DNA of 64,000 nt from Neocallimastix lanati (nom. inval.). Taxonomy: Eukaryota; Neocallimastigomycota; Neocallimastigomycetes; Neocallimastigales; Neocallimastigaceae. Made by a program: the position numbers and the translations under genes. The notes under the pieces were generated by a model. That model had not been told where the DNA came from, searched no databases, and worked only from the letters and a program-made list of their open reading frames with translations. Numbering within the stretch: the stretch's first letter is position 1; each line of letters begins with the position of its first letter. Of the stretch, positions 19,978 to 30,049 are shown one piece after another. The DNA is taken from NCBI GenBank assembly GCA_016946835.1, contig JACVTC010000273.1, positions 1 to 64,000 of the forward strand, in the 5' to 3' direction.

Positions 19978-22842
19978 ATGAATTCATTTATACCATCTAT
20001 TAATTATTCGTCATTAGAAAAACAAAATAGTTTATTTGATATTTTAGAATATATATATGAACAAATAAACATTATTAAAAGTAATTCTTTTTTCAATGAT
20101 AAAATTTGTAGTTTTGAATTAGAATTTAGACTTCGTAGAAAATATGTGAATATAGATTTAAAAGATTTTCTTAATGAAAATTCTTGTCAATATTCTGAAT
20201 TTTCTTACAATGAAAATTCAAAAACACGATATAGAATTATATGTAGTTCGACTTATCCATGTACTGAAAATGAGAACGAAAACGAAACGACAATAACTCC
20301 AACTCCACAAAATGAGTTCCAGTTTATGGATATTTCTAAATTTTTAAATTATTTAGAAATCAATAAAGACCAAGAAATTACAGAAACCCTAAATAATCAT
20401 ATGGAATATACTAAAAAAATTACCATGATGACATTTTATTATTTTATATTTAAAATTAATCTTAGTATCGAAGTATTGTTAGATTCATCACAAATTAAAA
20501 GGTATTTAAAAATTGAAGACAAAAGTAAAATTGAAAGTAAAAACATAATTAAAAGTGGAAATAGTAAAAATATTAAAATAGAAATATTAAATCAAAGTAA
20601 TTATAAATATGAAAATATTTCCAATAAAAATGATAACAACAATAATGACAGTATATTCAATAAAGACAGTGTATTCAATAATGACAGTATTATCAATAAA
20701 GACAGTGTATTCAATAATGACAGTATTATCAATAAAGACAGTGTATTCAATAATGACAGTATTATCAATAATGACAATAATTTAAAAACAGAAAGCAAGT
20801 ACATTAAAAAGAATAAATCAGAAAAAGAGATCACAGAATATGCAATATATAAAGAAATGAACGATATAGATGCAAAATTTTCATTATCTATTTTAAAATA
20901 TATTACACCTATTGCTAAGAAAAGACGATCTTTTATGATGAAAAATGGTGCTCGTATTGATATGACAGTTTTTGATGATAAGAATCAATTAGAAATTGAA
21001 TTTATGAATAATACTTATCTTGAAAAAGATAATATTATGAATATGATTCATTCGATTATGGTATCGTTAGATTGCTCAAATTTCATTCTGGATTATTTAT
21101 TTTTCTTGATGCCAAATTATGAATTTCAGAAACCAATCACTCCTTCGTTAGATATTTTATATAAAGAAGCAAAAAATTTAATAAACGATACATTTTATGT
21201 AGCGGCTAAAACGGATGGATTTCGTCGATTAATAATCATAATAAATAATTTGATGTTTAGTATTTCAGAAAACTTTCATGTAGAATATATTTGTCAAACA
21301 AAGGCCGATAATCATATGGTATTAGATTGTGAATACCTCGATGGTAAATTCATTCCGTTTGACTTAATTTATTATAATGATGAAGATTTGAGACATAAAT
21401 CTTATTCCGATAGAATAAATATTATGAACGCTATTAACTTTGAAGAATTCAATAACAAAATAATAAAAAAAAATATTACTAAATGTTCCTCTTTTTCGGA
21501 ATTACAAAATTTCATAATTTCGTTTAATAAATTTGACAATCCATCTATACCAAATGACGGTATCATTATTACAAATGGACAATCATCCTATTACGACAAT
21601 GTAAAAGTTTATAAAATTAAAACTAGAAATACAGTAGATCTACGATTTAATGGAAGATACTTTTATGCTCGAGATCATTTAATTAAAAAATCAACAGTAA
21701 ATTTACCATTTTCGGAATATAAAGAAGTTTGCCTACGCTATCATCAACATAAAAAATTTTATTCAACAAAAAATATTAAAGATGTTCCAAATAATAAAAA
21801 TAATAATAGAAATAATAACAAAAATAATAATAACAAAAGTAATACAGAAATAATAGATAATAAATTTTATTGTTATTATTATCGTAAACAAGTTGAAATG
21901 ATTAATGATGTACCAACCAAAACACGTGTTGTTACTTATCATTTAGTCAGAGAAAAAAAAGTCCCATTCATTGTGGAAATTAATTTAGACAACAATTCAT
22001 TCGTTAAAGAGCGGAAAGACAAATATACTTCTAATAGCATAAACACCTTTAATAGTATACTAATTGCTTCCTACCAAAAAGTAAATCTTGAAATATTTAC
22101 ACCTTCTTCAACTGTTTTAATGCGTAAATATCACAACATCATTAAGCAAAATATTCTTCATAAATACAAAGGTAATCTATTAGATATAGGAACAGGAAAT
22201 GGTGGTGATCTTCACAAGTGGAAAAATTTCCGTAAAATTGTTTGTGTCGAACCTGACCATGAAAAAATAAAAGTTTTGAAAGAACGTATTTCTAAATCTG
22301 AAATTCGTAATCGTATCTCAATACTTCAAAATACCATCCAGAATGTAGAATTAAAAGATATTTATGATGTTGCTACTTGCTTTTTCGCTCTAAATGATTT
22401 CACCTACACTAATATTTCTAGAATGCTCAGTAATATATCTAAAAATATAAATGGAATTTTTTGCTTAATATTTTTTGACTATAATTTATTTTCAGACGAT
22501 ATTGATTCATCCTCCATCACTTATAAACAATGTATCCAAACAGAAATTAACCAATTTAAGGATATCATAGATAAGACTTCACATATTTACTTATTAAGTT
22601 CACTTAGATATGCTCATTCAGAATGTGATAATATTATGTATATCAATATTACAGATTCTTATGTCATTAATCATTATGAATGCGCTATTAATAGTATACG
22701 AGTTAAAGAAATATTTGTAAAATACGGATTTAAAATTTTAAATGAATATAATGTTGATCTTTTTCCGTTCCTTGATAAGTCACAAATTTCATATACATCA
22801 AATATCAAAGTTATTGAATTTTCAAATATCAACGAATTTTAA
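19978..22842 (+). CDS. Trifunctional mRNA capping enzyme (triphosphatase, guanylyltransferase, methyltransferase)
   Basis: This 954-aa protein has the three domains of the NCLDV capping enzyme in one chain. The N-terminal tunnel triphosphatase shows FELEFRLRRK near 47 and a second acidic strand QLEIEFM near 340. The guanylyltransferase follows with the nucleotidyl-Lys motif AAKTDGFRR near 411, VLDCEY, NDGIIITN and KIKTRNTVDL. The C-terminal guanine-N7 methyltransferase has the SAM-binding motif LLDIGTGNGGDLHKW near 732 and a following VEPD. Two low-complexity insertions are present: a 12-residue repeat at about 223-266 inside the triphosphatase, and an Asn/Lys tract near 605-625 between guanylyltransferase and methyltransferase. 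It would cap transcripts made by the element's own polymerase in the cytoplasm. Poxvirus D1 and asfarvirus NP868R have the same order. Confidence 0.95.
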   Translation: MNSFIPSINYSSLEKQNSLFDILEYIYEQINIIKSNSFFNDKICSFELEFRLRRKYVNIDLKDFLNENSCQYSEFSYNENSKTRYRIICSSTYPCTENENENETTITPTPQNEFQFMDISKFLNYLEINKDQEITETLNNHMEYTKKITMMTFYYFIFKINLSIEVLLDSSQIKRYLKIEDKSKIESKNIIKSGNSKNIKIEILNQSNYKYENISNKNDNNNNDSIFNKDSVFNNDSIINKDSVFNNDSIINKDSVFNNDSIINNDNNLKTESKYIKKNKSEKEITEYAIYKEMNDIDAKFSLSILKYITPIAKKRRSFMMKNGARIDMTVFDDKNQLEIEFMNNTYLEKDNIMNMIHSIMVSLDCSNFILDYLFFLMPNYEFQKPITPSLDILYKEAKNLINDTFYVAAKTDGFRRLIIIINNLMFSISENFHVEYICQTKADNHMVLDCEYLDGKFIPFDLIYYNDEDLRHKSYSDRINIMNAINFEEFNNKIIKKNITKCSSFSELQNFIISFNKFDNPSIPNDGIIITNGQSSYYDNVKVYKIKTRNTVDLRFNGRYFYARDHLIKKSTVNLPFSEYKEVCLRYHQHKKFYSTKNIKDVPNNKNNNRNNNKNNNNKSNTEIIDNKFYCYYYRKQVEMINDVPTKTRVVTYHLVREKKVPFIVEINLDNNSFVKERKDKYTSNSINTFNSILIASYQKVNLEIFTPSSTVLMRKYHNIIKQNILHKYKGNLLDIGTGNGGDLHKWKNFRKIVCVEPDHEKIKVLKERISKSEIRNRISILQNTIQNVELKDIYDVATCFFALNDFTYTNISRMLSNISKNINGIFCLIFFDYNLFSDDIDSSSITYKQCIQTEINQFKDIIDKTSHIYLLSSLRYAHSECDNIMYINITDSYVINHYECAINSIRVKEIFVKYGFKILNEYNVDLFPFLDKSQISYTSNIKVIEFSNINEF
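20646..20776 (+). repeat. 36-bp tandem repeat inside capping-enzyme gene
   Basis: About three and a half near-perfect copies of a 36-base unit encode the 12-residue repeat NKDSVFNNDSII. The unit length is a multiple of three, so the frame is kept. It lies within the triphosphatase domain, between its two glutamate-rich strands. Confidence 0.9.
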
Positions 22843-23741
22843 ATATTTATTTTTATTTAATTTTAAAGTATTTTTAATTTTATTTTAAAAAGAATAATTC
22901 TAATATTTATATTTATATAATATTTTCTTTTAATTTACCCTGTTACGTTTAGAATTAAAAAATTTTAAAAAATTATTAAAATTAAAAAAAAAATATTATA
23001 AATTTAATAATTTAATAATATATTACAATTTATATAATTATTACTATAATAATTATTTTTTTTTAAAAAAGAAGAAAAAAATTATTTTTAAAATTTATTA
23101 AATTTTATATATATAACTATATATTTTATAATATAAATATAAATAATACAATAATAATTAATCATATAATTAAAAAATTAATTATACAAATAGATAATTT
23201 TGATTTTTATATTTCAATATTTAAAAATTTTAGATAGAAAAGTGTATTATTTTATATTTAATTTTTTTCAATAAAGCTGTAAAGCGGAAACAATATCCGT
23301 CTATGCGAAAGCATACCGAGGTATTATGGCTACTTTAATATTCCCATACTTTGAGAAGACTAAAGAGCGGTACTTACAGGAATTAAAAATAAATATTACA
23401 TATATATTTATCGTTAATCAATTTATTTTTTAAAATCAAACATGGGACAAAGTTGAACAAAATAAAATAGAATAAAAAATAAAATAATGAAAATAATTGA
23501 TTTGATATAACAATATTTTTTTTTCTAATATTTATTATTTATTAATTTTATTAATTATTAAATAATAATTATATTAAACTTTTAAAAAAAGTAATTTTTA
23601 ATTATTATATTTATAATGATATTTATTAATATTTATACATTAATTTTTAAAAAATATGATTATGTGCAAGTTAATAGATAAATTTTTTTTATTTAAAGAT
23701 ATTAAATCATTATAAATTTAATAATAATTTTTAACTATTAA
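22843..23741. other. Intergenic between convergent genes, holding a candidate structured RNA
   Basis: A spacer of about 900 bases that marks the border between the viral core block and the accessory block. Most of it is AT runs. A GC-richer island at 23277-23380 folds well on paper (see separate entry). A smaller, less AT-rich patch follows near 23430-23460. Confidence 0.6.
23277..23379 (+). ncRNA. Candidate structured RNA, family unknown
   Basis: This island has 41 G/C in 103 bases, far above its surroundings. Stems read by eye are a closing helix 23277-23284/23373-23379 (CUGUAAAG with CUUACAG, one bulged A); a hairpin 23285-23299 (CGGA/UCCG); a 5-bp hairpin 23302-23315 capped by a GAAA tetraloop; an inner helix 23316-23318/23368-23370 (CCG/CGG); and within it hairpins 23320-23342 and 23349-23365. 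The GNRA loop favours the plus strand. An alternative pairing UAUGG/CCAUA (23325-23329/23344-23348) could form instead of, or as a pseudoknot with, the fourth stem. I could not match it to hammerhead, twister, HDV-like or group I intron consensus sequences. Confidence 0.5.
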
Positions 23742-24317
23742 TTACCAACATTTACCGTATCTTGATTGGCATCCAGAATCACAGTAGGCACTGGATTTAC
23801 CACAATATCCATATTTACTACAACAATAATTACGTTTACACATATATATTCCATCCTTCTTAGAGCCACACTTATCACTAGACAATATAGTTGGAATGCT
23901 TTGTTTTTTTGAGTTAGTTTTTGTTTTTTTCGGTTTTTCTTCCATTTCCTTTCTCATGTCGTCGTAGATTGAATTAGTTTCCATATCCTTTCTCATATCA
24001 TCATAGATTGGATTAGTTTCCATATCCTTTCTCATATCATCATAGATAGGGTTATCTTCCATTTCCCTCCTCATATCATCATAGATTGGATTGTTTTCTA
24101 AATCCTTTCTCATGTCATCGTAGATTGGATTGTTTTCTAAGTCCTTTCTCATGTCATCAAAAATTTTTGAATTAAAGTCATTATCCCAACGTGATCTTTT
24201 AGTTAACTTAGTTTCGTGTTCTTCATTAAAATTACCTTCAGCATTAGATGGTAAATTGATACAATAAATCGCATTAATAGTTAATAGAAATGAAAATAAA
24301 AACTTTAGAAATTTCAT
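23742..24317 (-). CDS. Small secreted CBM18 chitin-binding protein with 13-residue repeat array
   Basis: This 191-aa protein starts with a signal peptide (MKFLKFLFSFLLTINAIYC), followed by a KR dibasic site near residue 41. Six imperfect copies of a 13-residue unit (IYDDMRKDLENNP-like) follow at about 53-128, then a Lys-rich linker, and a single hevein-type chitin-binding domain (CBM18) at the C-terminus with the typical CCSKYGYCG core and eight cysteines. The protein should be exported and bind chitin. The repeat region could be a spacer or could be cleaved. Domain type and style match anaerobic fungal secreted proteins, so acquisition from the host is likely. Confidence 0.88.
   Translation of the reverse strand: MKFLKFLFSFLLTINAIYCINLPSNAEGNFNEEHETKLTKRSRWDNDFNSKIFDDMRKDLENNPIYDDMRKDLENNPIYDDMRREMEDNPIYDDMRKDMETNPIYDDMRKDMETNSIYDDMRKEMEEKPKKTKTNSKKQSIPTILSSDKCGSKKDGIYMCKRNYCCSKYGYCGKSSAYCDSGCQSRYGKCW
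23930..24168 (-). repeat. 39-bp tandem repeat encoding 13-residue units
   Basis: About six imperfect copies of a 39-base unit encode (N/S)(P/S)IYDDMRK(D/E)(L/M)E units within the small CBM18 gene. Neighbouring copies differ mostly at single bases, consistent with recent expansion. Confidence 0.88.
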
Positions 24318-25050
24318 TTTTACTAATAATTTTATTTATTTTTTTTTTAATTTTTTTGAATAATAAATTTTGTAATTTTCATTTTAAATTAATAGTTAAT
24401 TTAAAGTATGTAATACATCAGAGTCATTTAAACTTTATAAAAGAAAGATATTCAAACTAATTAATTTTTATTTATTATATTTAAATTTTAGATATTATTT
24501 AAATGATACATTTTTAAAATCAGAAAAAGAAAAAAAATTAATGTAAAACAATACAACATAAAATATATAATATATAATATAGTTAATATTTAGCATATGC
24601 AAATAATAAAATATAAAGATATTTTTTATTCGTGAAATAAACAGTTCCAAATAACATTAGCCTGACTAAAAGGCAATTTAAAATATAAAATTCTACAATA
24701 CTATATAATGTTAATAAACAAATATTATATATATAACTTTATTTTTCAATTTGTATCTACATGATGCTAATTAATTAGGATTATAATAAATATATAATAT
24801 TTATTTTCAAATTCAATAATGTAAGAAAAAAAAAAAAAAAAAAAAAAATTAAAAAACGTTTTAAAAAATCATTAAAGTCTATTTTTTTTTAATTTATTTT
24901 CAAATATTATTTCACTATTTTTTATTTTTTATTTTTTTTAACATTTATTTGCTAAATAATATTTTTATTTATATTTATTTTATATTTGAAATTTTTTTTA
25001 TTAAATTTTTATTTAATATTTTTATATTCAAAATTTAATATTACATTTTA

Positions 25051-25086
<36 letters not shown>

Positions 25087-25100
25087 ATTATTTATTTAAT
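24318..25100. other. Intergenic, no gene seen
   Basis: An AT-rich spacer between two minus-strand secreted-protein genes. It holds a long A run near 24822-24848, an ATA microsatellite near 25050-25080 and a short GCCT/AGGC hairpin at 24660-24674. Confidence 0.55.
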
Positions 25101-25805
25101 CTAATAGATAAATAATAACAATAATAAAGATAAAGTAATTAATAAAATATTACTAACTTTTATACTAATAGCATCACTAATTTGTTTAGATACACAATCA
25201 TCTGATTCTAAAATTGGAATAATTTCTTTTCTGTCAATTATATCATCATAAGTTATATTAGTAGTTATTGTTGAAATACTATCCAGAGTTCCAATTTGAT
25301 CTATAGTAATTTTTTCATAATAATTTTTTAACAATTCAGTACATTGTTTAGATTTACAATTATCATCAAAAATATCATCTTCTCCAGTGTTTGTAATTGA
25401 ATATATGGCAACTGGACATAAATCATCATTTTCATCGGTAATACATTTTAATTCTAATGTATTTACAATATATTCCATTACAAAAGGTTGGAGATATTCA
25501 TTATATAAAGGGTTTTTACTACATATTGGAAAGTATTTTGATTTATTTGAATCACTATAAAATTTTTGGCATTTTTCAGATTTAATATTTTCACAGGATT
25601 GTTTATAATTACCGAGTGTTACTTTAGGAACACAAAGACTATATTCAGAATTTTTTTCTTCTTCAATACATTCATTACTTAAACTATTTGTTAATTTTTC
25701 AATATCAATATCAAAATCATTACTTAACGAATCTGAAAAAATAGAACAATTAACATAAGAAAAAATAAAGACAATTAAAAATAAAGATAAATAAAATTTC
25801 TTCAT
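25101..25805 (-). CDS. Cys-rich secreted protein, probably GPI-anchored
   Basis: This 234-aa protein has a signal peptide (MKKFYLSLFLIVFIFSYVNC) and a strongly hydrophobic C-terminal tail (ISIKVSNILLITLSLLLLLFIY) with nothing after it, the pattern of a GPI-anchor signal. Between them lie about a dozen cysteines, likely forming disulfides, and an acidic middle part. It has no recognisable enzymatic motif. I know of similar Cys-rich, GPI-tailed proteins in anaerobic fungi, but cannot name a family. It ends with TAG, unlike almost all other genes here. It should sit on the cell surface. Confidence 0.75.
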   Translation of the reverse strand: MKKFYLSLFLIVFIFSYVNCSIFSDSLSNDFDIDIEKLTNSLSNECIEEEKNSEYSLCVPKVTLGNYKQSCENIKSEKCQKFYSDSNKSKYFPICSKNPLYNEYLQPFVMEYIVNTLELKCITDENDDLCPVAIYSITNTGEDDIFDDNCKSKQCTELLKNYYEKITIDQIGTLDSISTITTNITYDDIIDRKEIIPILESDDCVSKQISDAISIKVSNILLITLSLLLLLFIY

Positions 25806-26599
25806 TTTATAATTATTTAATTAAAAAAAAAGATTAAAATAATTAATTATTTTTTTTTATTTTATTAAACTTATTTTCTATTATTATTATTATTATTATA
25901 ATTATCTATTATTTAAGATAATATTTTTATAATTTTTATATGATAAAATTTTGTAAATCAGTTTAAAAAAAAAAAAAAAAAAATTGAAAATTAAAATTTT
26001 AAACATATATAAATATGGTTAATATTATTAATTATATTATTATGGTTGATATTAATGTCCATAAAAATAAAACATTAATACTTTTATTTTTGTTTCATTT
26101 AATATTATTTTTAATAAAATTAAAATTAAAGGTTGAATAAAAAATTATTGAATAAAATCCAAAGAATGATACTCAGAAAATTAACTTCAGCTTAACGTTT
26201 GTTACTTTACCTTTTAATACCTTTATAATTTCTTTCTTTTTAACAATTAACAAAGTTCTTTCTATTTTTTTTCATAGACAATAATTTTAATTTTTAGGTT
26301 AACAAAAAATAAAAGAAAAAAAAAAAAATTTTTTTTTAACGTATAATAATGTCACAATTTCTTCTTTTCAAGGCATTCATATTGCAGTATATTTTAAGAT
26401 TATTAGGTCTGGAAAAAATTTTTTTTTTTATTCTATATTTCAATTATTTGAAGAATTATCTATATTTTTAAAAAAAAAAAAAAATAACAATATTTTTTTT
26501 TCTTAATTATGATAACATAAATTTTAACGAGACTAAAAAAAAAATAAAAAAAATTAAAAATTTTCATTAAAGTATTCATTAATTTTTATTATTATGATT
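25806..26599. other. Intergenic, no gene seen
   Basis: About 800 bases with many A and T runs. The stretches 26140-26280 and 26340-26410 are less AT-biased than the rest but give no open frame or clear fold. They could be gene remnants. Confidence 0.5.
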
Positions 26600-29500
26600 T
26601 TAATTATTTATTATTTTTAATTTATTTTTAATATCAATATCTATTAATTTTTGAAGAATAGATTTAGATTTACAATAATTTTTTGTGTTAATATTATTAT
26701 TGTTTTCATTACAATCATTATTACTTTCAATATTTTTGTTATTGCTATTATTATCATCGATGTTGTCTAAGGCAAGTTCGTATATATTTTTATTTTGATT
26801 ATTAATATTAGAAATATCTGCATTATTTTTCAAAAGATAATCCACCAATTCTTCATTATTTGATATAATAGCAAAACCTAAAGGTGTATTTCCATCTTTA
26901 TCTCTTATATTAATATTGATTTTATTTTCTATTAAAAATTTAAAAAAAGTAATATGATTTTCATCCTCATACTTGATAGTATCCCATATAATTTTCTCCT
27001 TAAAACCATCAATATCATGGTCAGCCAAAATTTTCATTACTTCTAAATTATCTTTATCTACTTGTTCATAAGCAATATCATAGAGAGTTTCATTTTTTGA
27101 ATTTTTATAATTCCAATCGGCACCATATTTAATTAAATAATTAGCAATTTCCGGTTCATGAACTTGTAAAGCATAACTTAACAGAGAGATATCTTTTCCA
27201 TTGTAATCTAACATACCCATATTGACATCAGCTCCATTTTCTAGTAGAATTTTGACACTTGGAACGGAACCCCAACGTATGGCAATTTCAAGAGGAGTTT
27301 GTTTTTCCTCATCAACATGATTTACATCGGCTCCATGATCAATTAAATATTGGATTATTTTGATATCTTCTTCTAAAATGGCAAATATTAATGGACTGTC
27401 ATTATTTTGATCATAATTATCTACTTTCGCATTACATTCTTCTACTAAAAATTTCATCAAGGATAAGGAATGACATTTAACGGTTTGGGCAAGTGCACAA
27501 TACTCACCTACATTTATTAAATCTACATTAGCTCCTTTATCTATCAATTTTTTCATCCATTTCTTTTTGGTTTCCAATTCTAATAAACGATGATTGATAA
27601 CAGAAGTAAGGGGTGTTTCTTTTTTTTGATTTGGCTGATCTAATAAAACCTTACCACTATCAAGAAAAAGATTAAATAATTCATTATTTCCAATGGCTAT
27701 AGCAATATCAAAAGCAGAATGTCCCCGTCCATTTTTATTTTGATACAAATTAATATCAGCTCCTATTTTTAATAATAATTGAATTGTATCAATATCTTCC
27801 TTTAAGACAGCATAATGTATGACACTATATTGTAAAGTATCAACTTCATTAATATCACAATGATCTAAAAAATATTTAAAAAGTTTCTTTTTATCTAGTA
27901 GATAGGATAGAATTAATGGAGGAAAATCACATCTAATAATAGTAGTATCTGGTTTAAGGTTCATGTTTGTAAAGTCATTACAATTTAAATTTTTAATGTC
28001 ATCTTCCAGACTTATAAATTTATTAAATTCTTCATCAACATTATCGCTTTTTAACAGCTCTTCAATAAAATTATCATCATAACTTGTTTTTCTTTCAAAT
28101 TGTATTTCGCTATTTTTTATCCGATTGTAAAAATCATAATTTTCATCGCCGGATAAACCCGGGATGTAATCATCATCTGAAATAATGTTATTTTTGTTAA
28201 TTTCAGGAAATAAAGTTTGTATATTTTCTAAATCGTCATTAAAAATAAAAGAAACAATAGGATCACTATTTATATTAATTATAGCTTTTTCAAAATTTAC
28301 TTGTTGCTTTAATATATAATTTATAAATAAATAATCTTCAACATATAAAGCAATTATTAATAAAGAATTATTATCCGAATCAACTACATTTATACTGGCT
28401 CCAAACTCAATAAGATATTCAAATACTTTTATGTTATTTATGGAATGAGAATGTGCTAAATGAGTAGCAGCATGAAAAGCAGTAATAATTGGATAATTGT
28501 CATTAATATCTTTAATATTGATATTAATTCTTGATTTAATTGTTCTATTTTCTAAAAGGTACTTTAAAAGATCATAATTACCATTTTCTATAATAATGTT
28601 AATAATCATACAAAGAAATTTAGTATCACATTGTTTTAATTCTTCAACATTAATATTTTCAAAATGGCCGTCTTCCATATTAAAAATTAATTTTAAAAGA
28701 TATTTAAAAATATTAGGGTTAAAATGTTCATTATTTTTATAGGCGTCTATTAAAACGGATTTAAAATTAACGTTATCTAAGGAACAAAGTTGATATTTTT
28801 CTATTAAATTTAAGAAATATTCCATAAATTCATCGCCATAAGGATTATGAGATATTTCTTTTAATATATTTTCAAAGTTAATTATAGAAAAGTCATAATT
28901 ATATTGTAATAATTTTTCAACAAGTTCTTTTATTAAAAATTTATTATTATAACTATTAACAATATTTATAAATATATTTTCTAAATTTAATTTATTAAGA
29001 TTAAACAAAGGATGACAATATATTAAATCAATTATGTAGTAACTAATACTTAATCCCTCATCGTTGTAGCAAGCTTCTTTAAAAAGTAATTCTAAATTTA
29101 TATCATTAAATTGGTAACAAGGGTGGTAAATAATATCATATAGTATAGGCTTAATTACTTCAAATTTTTCAAAATTAATCATTTTTAATAAAATATTTTC
29201 AAAATTTAAAAGACTAAAATTTAAATTTTTATAGCTTAAAATATCATCTATAACTTTATAACCCTGACGATTAATAATATAATCAGCTAAATAATACTTG
29301 TTAATATATTCATACCATTCATTTCTAGTAGTAATATTGTATTTAAATAATAATTTAGTAATTTCAAAGTTTGAACTTTCTAGAGAAAAAATAAACATTT
29401 GTTCGTTAATAATATTATCTTTTTTTAAAACTTCTAATAAATGATTATTAGATATTGATGTTTTCCTGTAATATAGATATAATAACGTTAATATTTTATC

Positions 29501-30049
29501 ATTACAAAGGGAAGTATATGAAAATATTATTTCTAAATATTTATATAAAAACGATTTCCTAAATTTTAAAATATCATATACTATTTCATAAAATAAACTT
29601 TTTTCAAAAAGTTTATTAGTTAACATATAGGTTATATTTTTTTTATTTATTAAAGTTGCATGTTCTTTTCCATCATTATATAAATACCAAACGATTTCAG
29701 TACAATTAACCTCAGCATTATGATATTTTATTAAATAGTCAGCCAATTTAAAATTATTTTTAGCAATCGCTGAACATAAGGGTTTTTTATAACTTTGATA
29801 TTCAAGCTTTTCGACATTCGTATCATTTTTATTATATGTTTTATATTGAGGTTCACGAAATATATAATTTACTGAATTATACTGCTCTAATAAAATTTTA
29901 ATAAAAGAAAAAGGTGCATTTTTTTCAATGGCTAATGTTAAAAGATCATAATCTTTGGTTTTAACCTTATTATTTTCTATAAACGTTTTTAATTTATTTA
30001 TATCGTTATTTTTAATAATTTTAATAATTCTATCTTTTGGACAATCCAT
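26600..30049 (-). CDS. Ankyrin-repeat protein, 1149 aa
   Basis: The C-terminal two thirds contain many ankyrin repeats, with segments such as YSVIHYAVLKEDIDTIQLLLKIG, ADVNHVDEEKQTPLEIAIRWG and DGNTPLGFAIISNNEELVDYLL shown here in shortened form. The N-terminal part has more divergent repeats of the same helix pattern (NFENIL, KNNFKLADYLI). There is no signal peptide, F-box or catalytic domain. Ankyrin proteins mediate protein binding. Poxviruses and other NCLDVs use them to redirect host factors, while anaerobic fungi also have large ankyrin families, so the source could be either. The C-terminus ends in an Asn-rich stretch. It sits alone on the minus strand within the accessory block. Confidence 0.9.
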   Translation of the reverse strand: MDCPKDRIIKIIKNNDINKLKTFIENNKVKTKDYDLLTLAIEKNAPFSFIKILLEQYNSVNYIFREPQYKTYNKNDTNVEKLEYQSYKKPLCSAIAKNNFKLADYLIKYHNAEVNCTEIVWYLYNDGKEHATLINKKNITYMLTNKLFEKSLFYEIVYDILKFRKSFLYKYLEIIFSYTSLCNDKILTLLYLYYRKTSISNNHLLEVLKKDNIINEQMFIFSLESSNFEITKLLFKYNITTRNEWYEYINKYYLADYIINRQGYKVIDDILSYKNLNFSLLNFENILLKMINFEKFEVIKPILYDIIYHPCYQFNDINLELLFKEACYNDEGLSISYYIIDLIYCHPLFNLNKLNLENIFINIVNSYNNKFLIKELVEKLLQYNYDFSIINFENILKEISHNPYGDEFMEYFLNLIEKYQLCSLDNVNFKSVLIDAYKNNEHFNPNIFKYLLKLIFNMEDGHFENINVEELKQCDTKFLCMIINIIIENGNYDLLKYLLENRTIKSRININIKDINDNYPIITAFHAATHLAHSHSINNIKVFEYLIEFGASINVVDSDNNSLLIIALYVEDYLFINYILKQQVNFEKAIININSDPIVSFIFNDDLENIQTLFPEINKNNIISDDDYIPGLSGDENYDFYNRIKNSEIQFERKTSYDDNFIEELLKSDNVDEEFNKFISLEDDIKNLNCNDFTNMNLKPDTTIIRCDFPPLILSYLLDKKKLFKYFLDHCDINEVDTLQYSVIHYAVLKEDIDTIQLLLKIGADINLYQNKNGRGHSAFDIAIAIGNNELFNLFLDSGKVLLDQPNQKKETPLTSVINHRLLELETKKKWMKKLIDKGANVDLINVGEYCALAQTVKCHSLSLMKFLVEECNAKVDNYDQNNDSPLIFAILEEDIKIIQYLIDHGADVNHVDEEKQTPLEIAIRWGSVPSVKILLENGADVNMGMLDYNGKDISLLSYALQVHEPEIANYLIKYGADWNYKNSKNETLYDIAYEQVDKDNLEVMKILADHDIDGFKEKIIWDTIKYEDENHITFFKFLIENKININIRDKDGNTPLGFAIISNNEELVDYLLKNNADISNINNQNKNIYELALDNIDDNNSNNKNIESNNDCNENNNNINTKNYCKSKSILQKLIDIDIKNKLKIINN

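Noticed and set aside
20646-20776. CRISPR-like array
   Set aside because: The repeats are contiguous coding units with no unique spacers. The same holds for 23930-24168 and 57775-57966.
23277-23379. Group I intron, hammerhead or twister identity for the structured RNA
   Set aside because: A GACUA segment resembles a group I P7 strand, but no P7 partner or core follows. CUGAUGA and twister core sequences are absent.
24660-24674. GCCT/AGGC hairpin as an RNA gene or terminator
   Set aside because: Only four base pairs, no conserved loop and no neighbouring structure.
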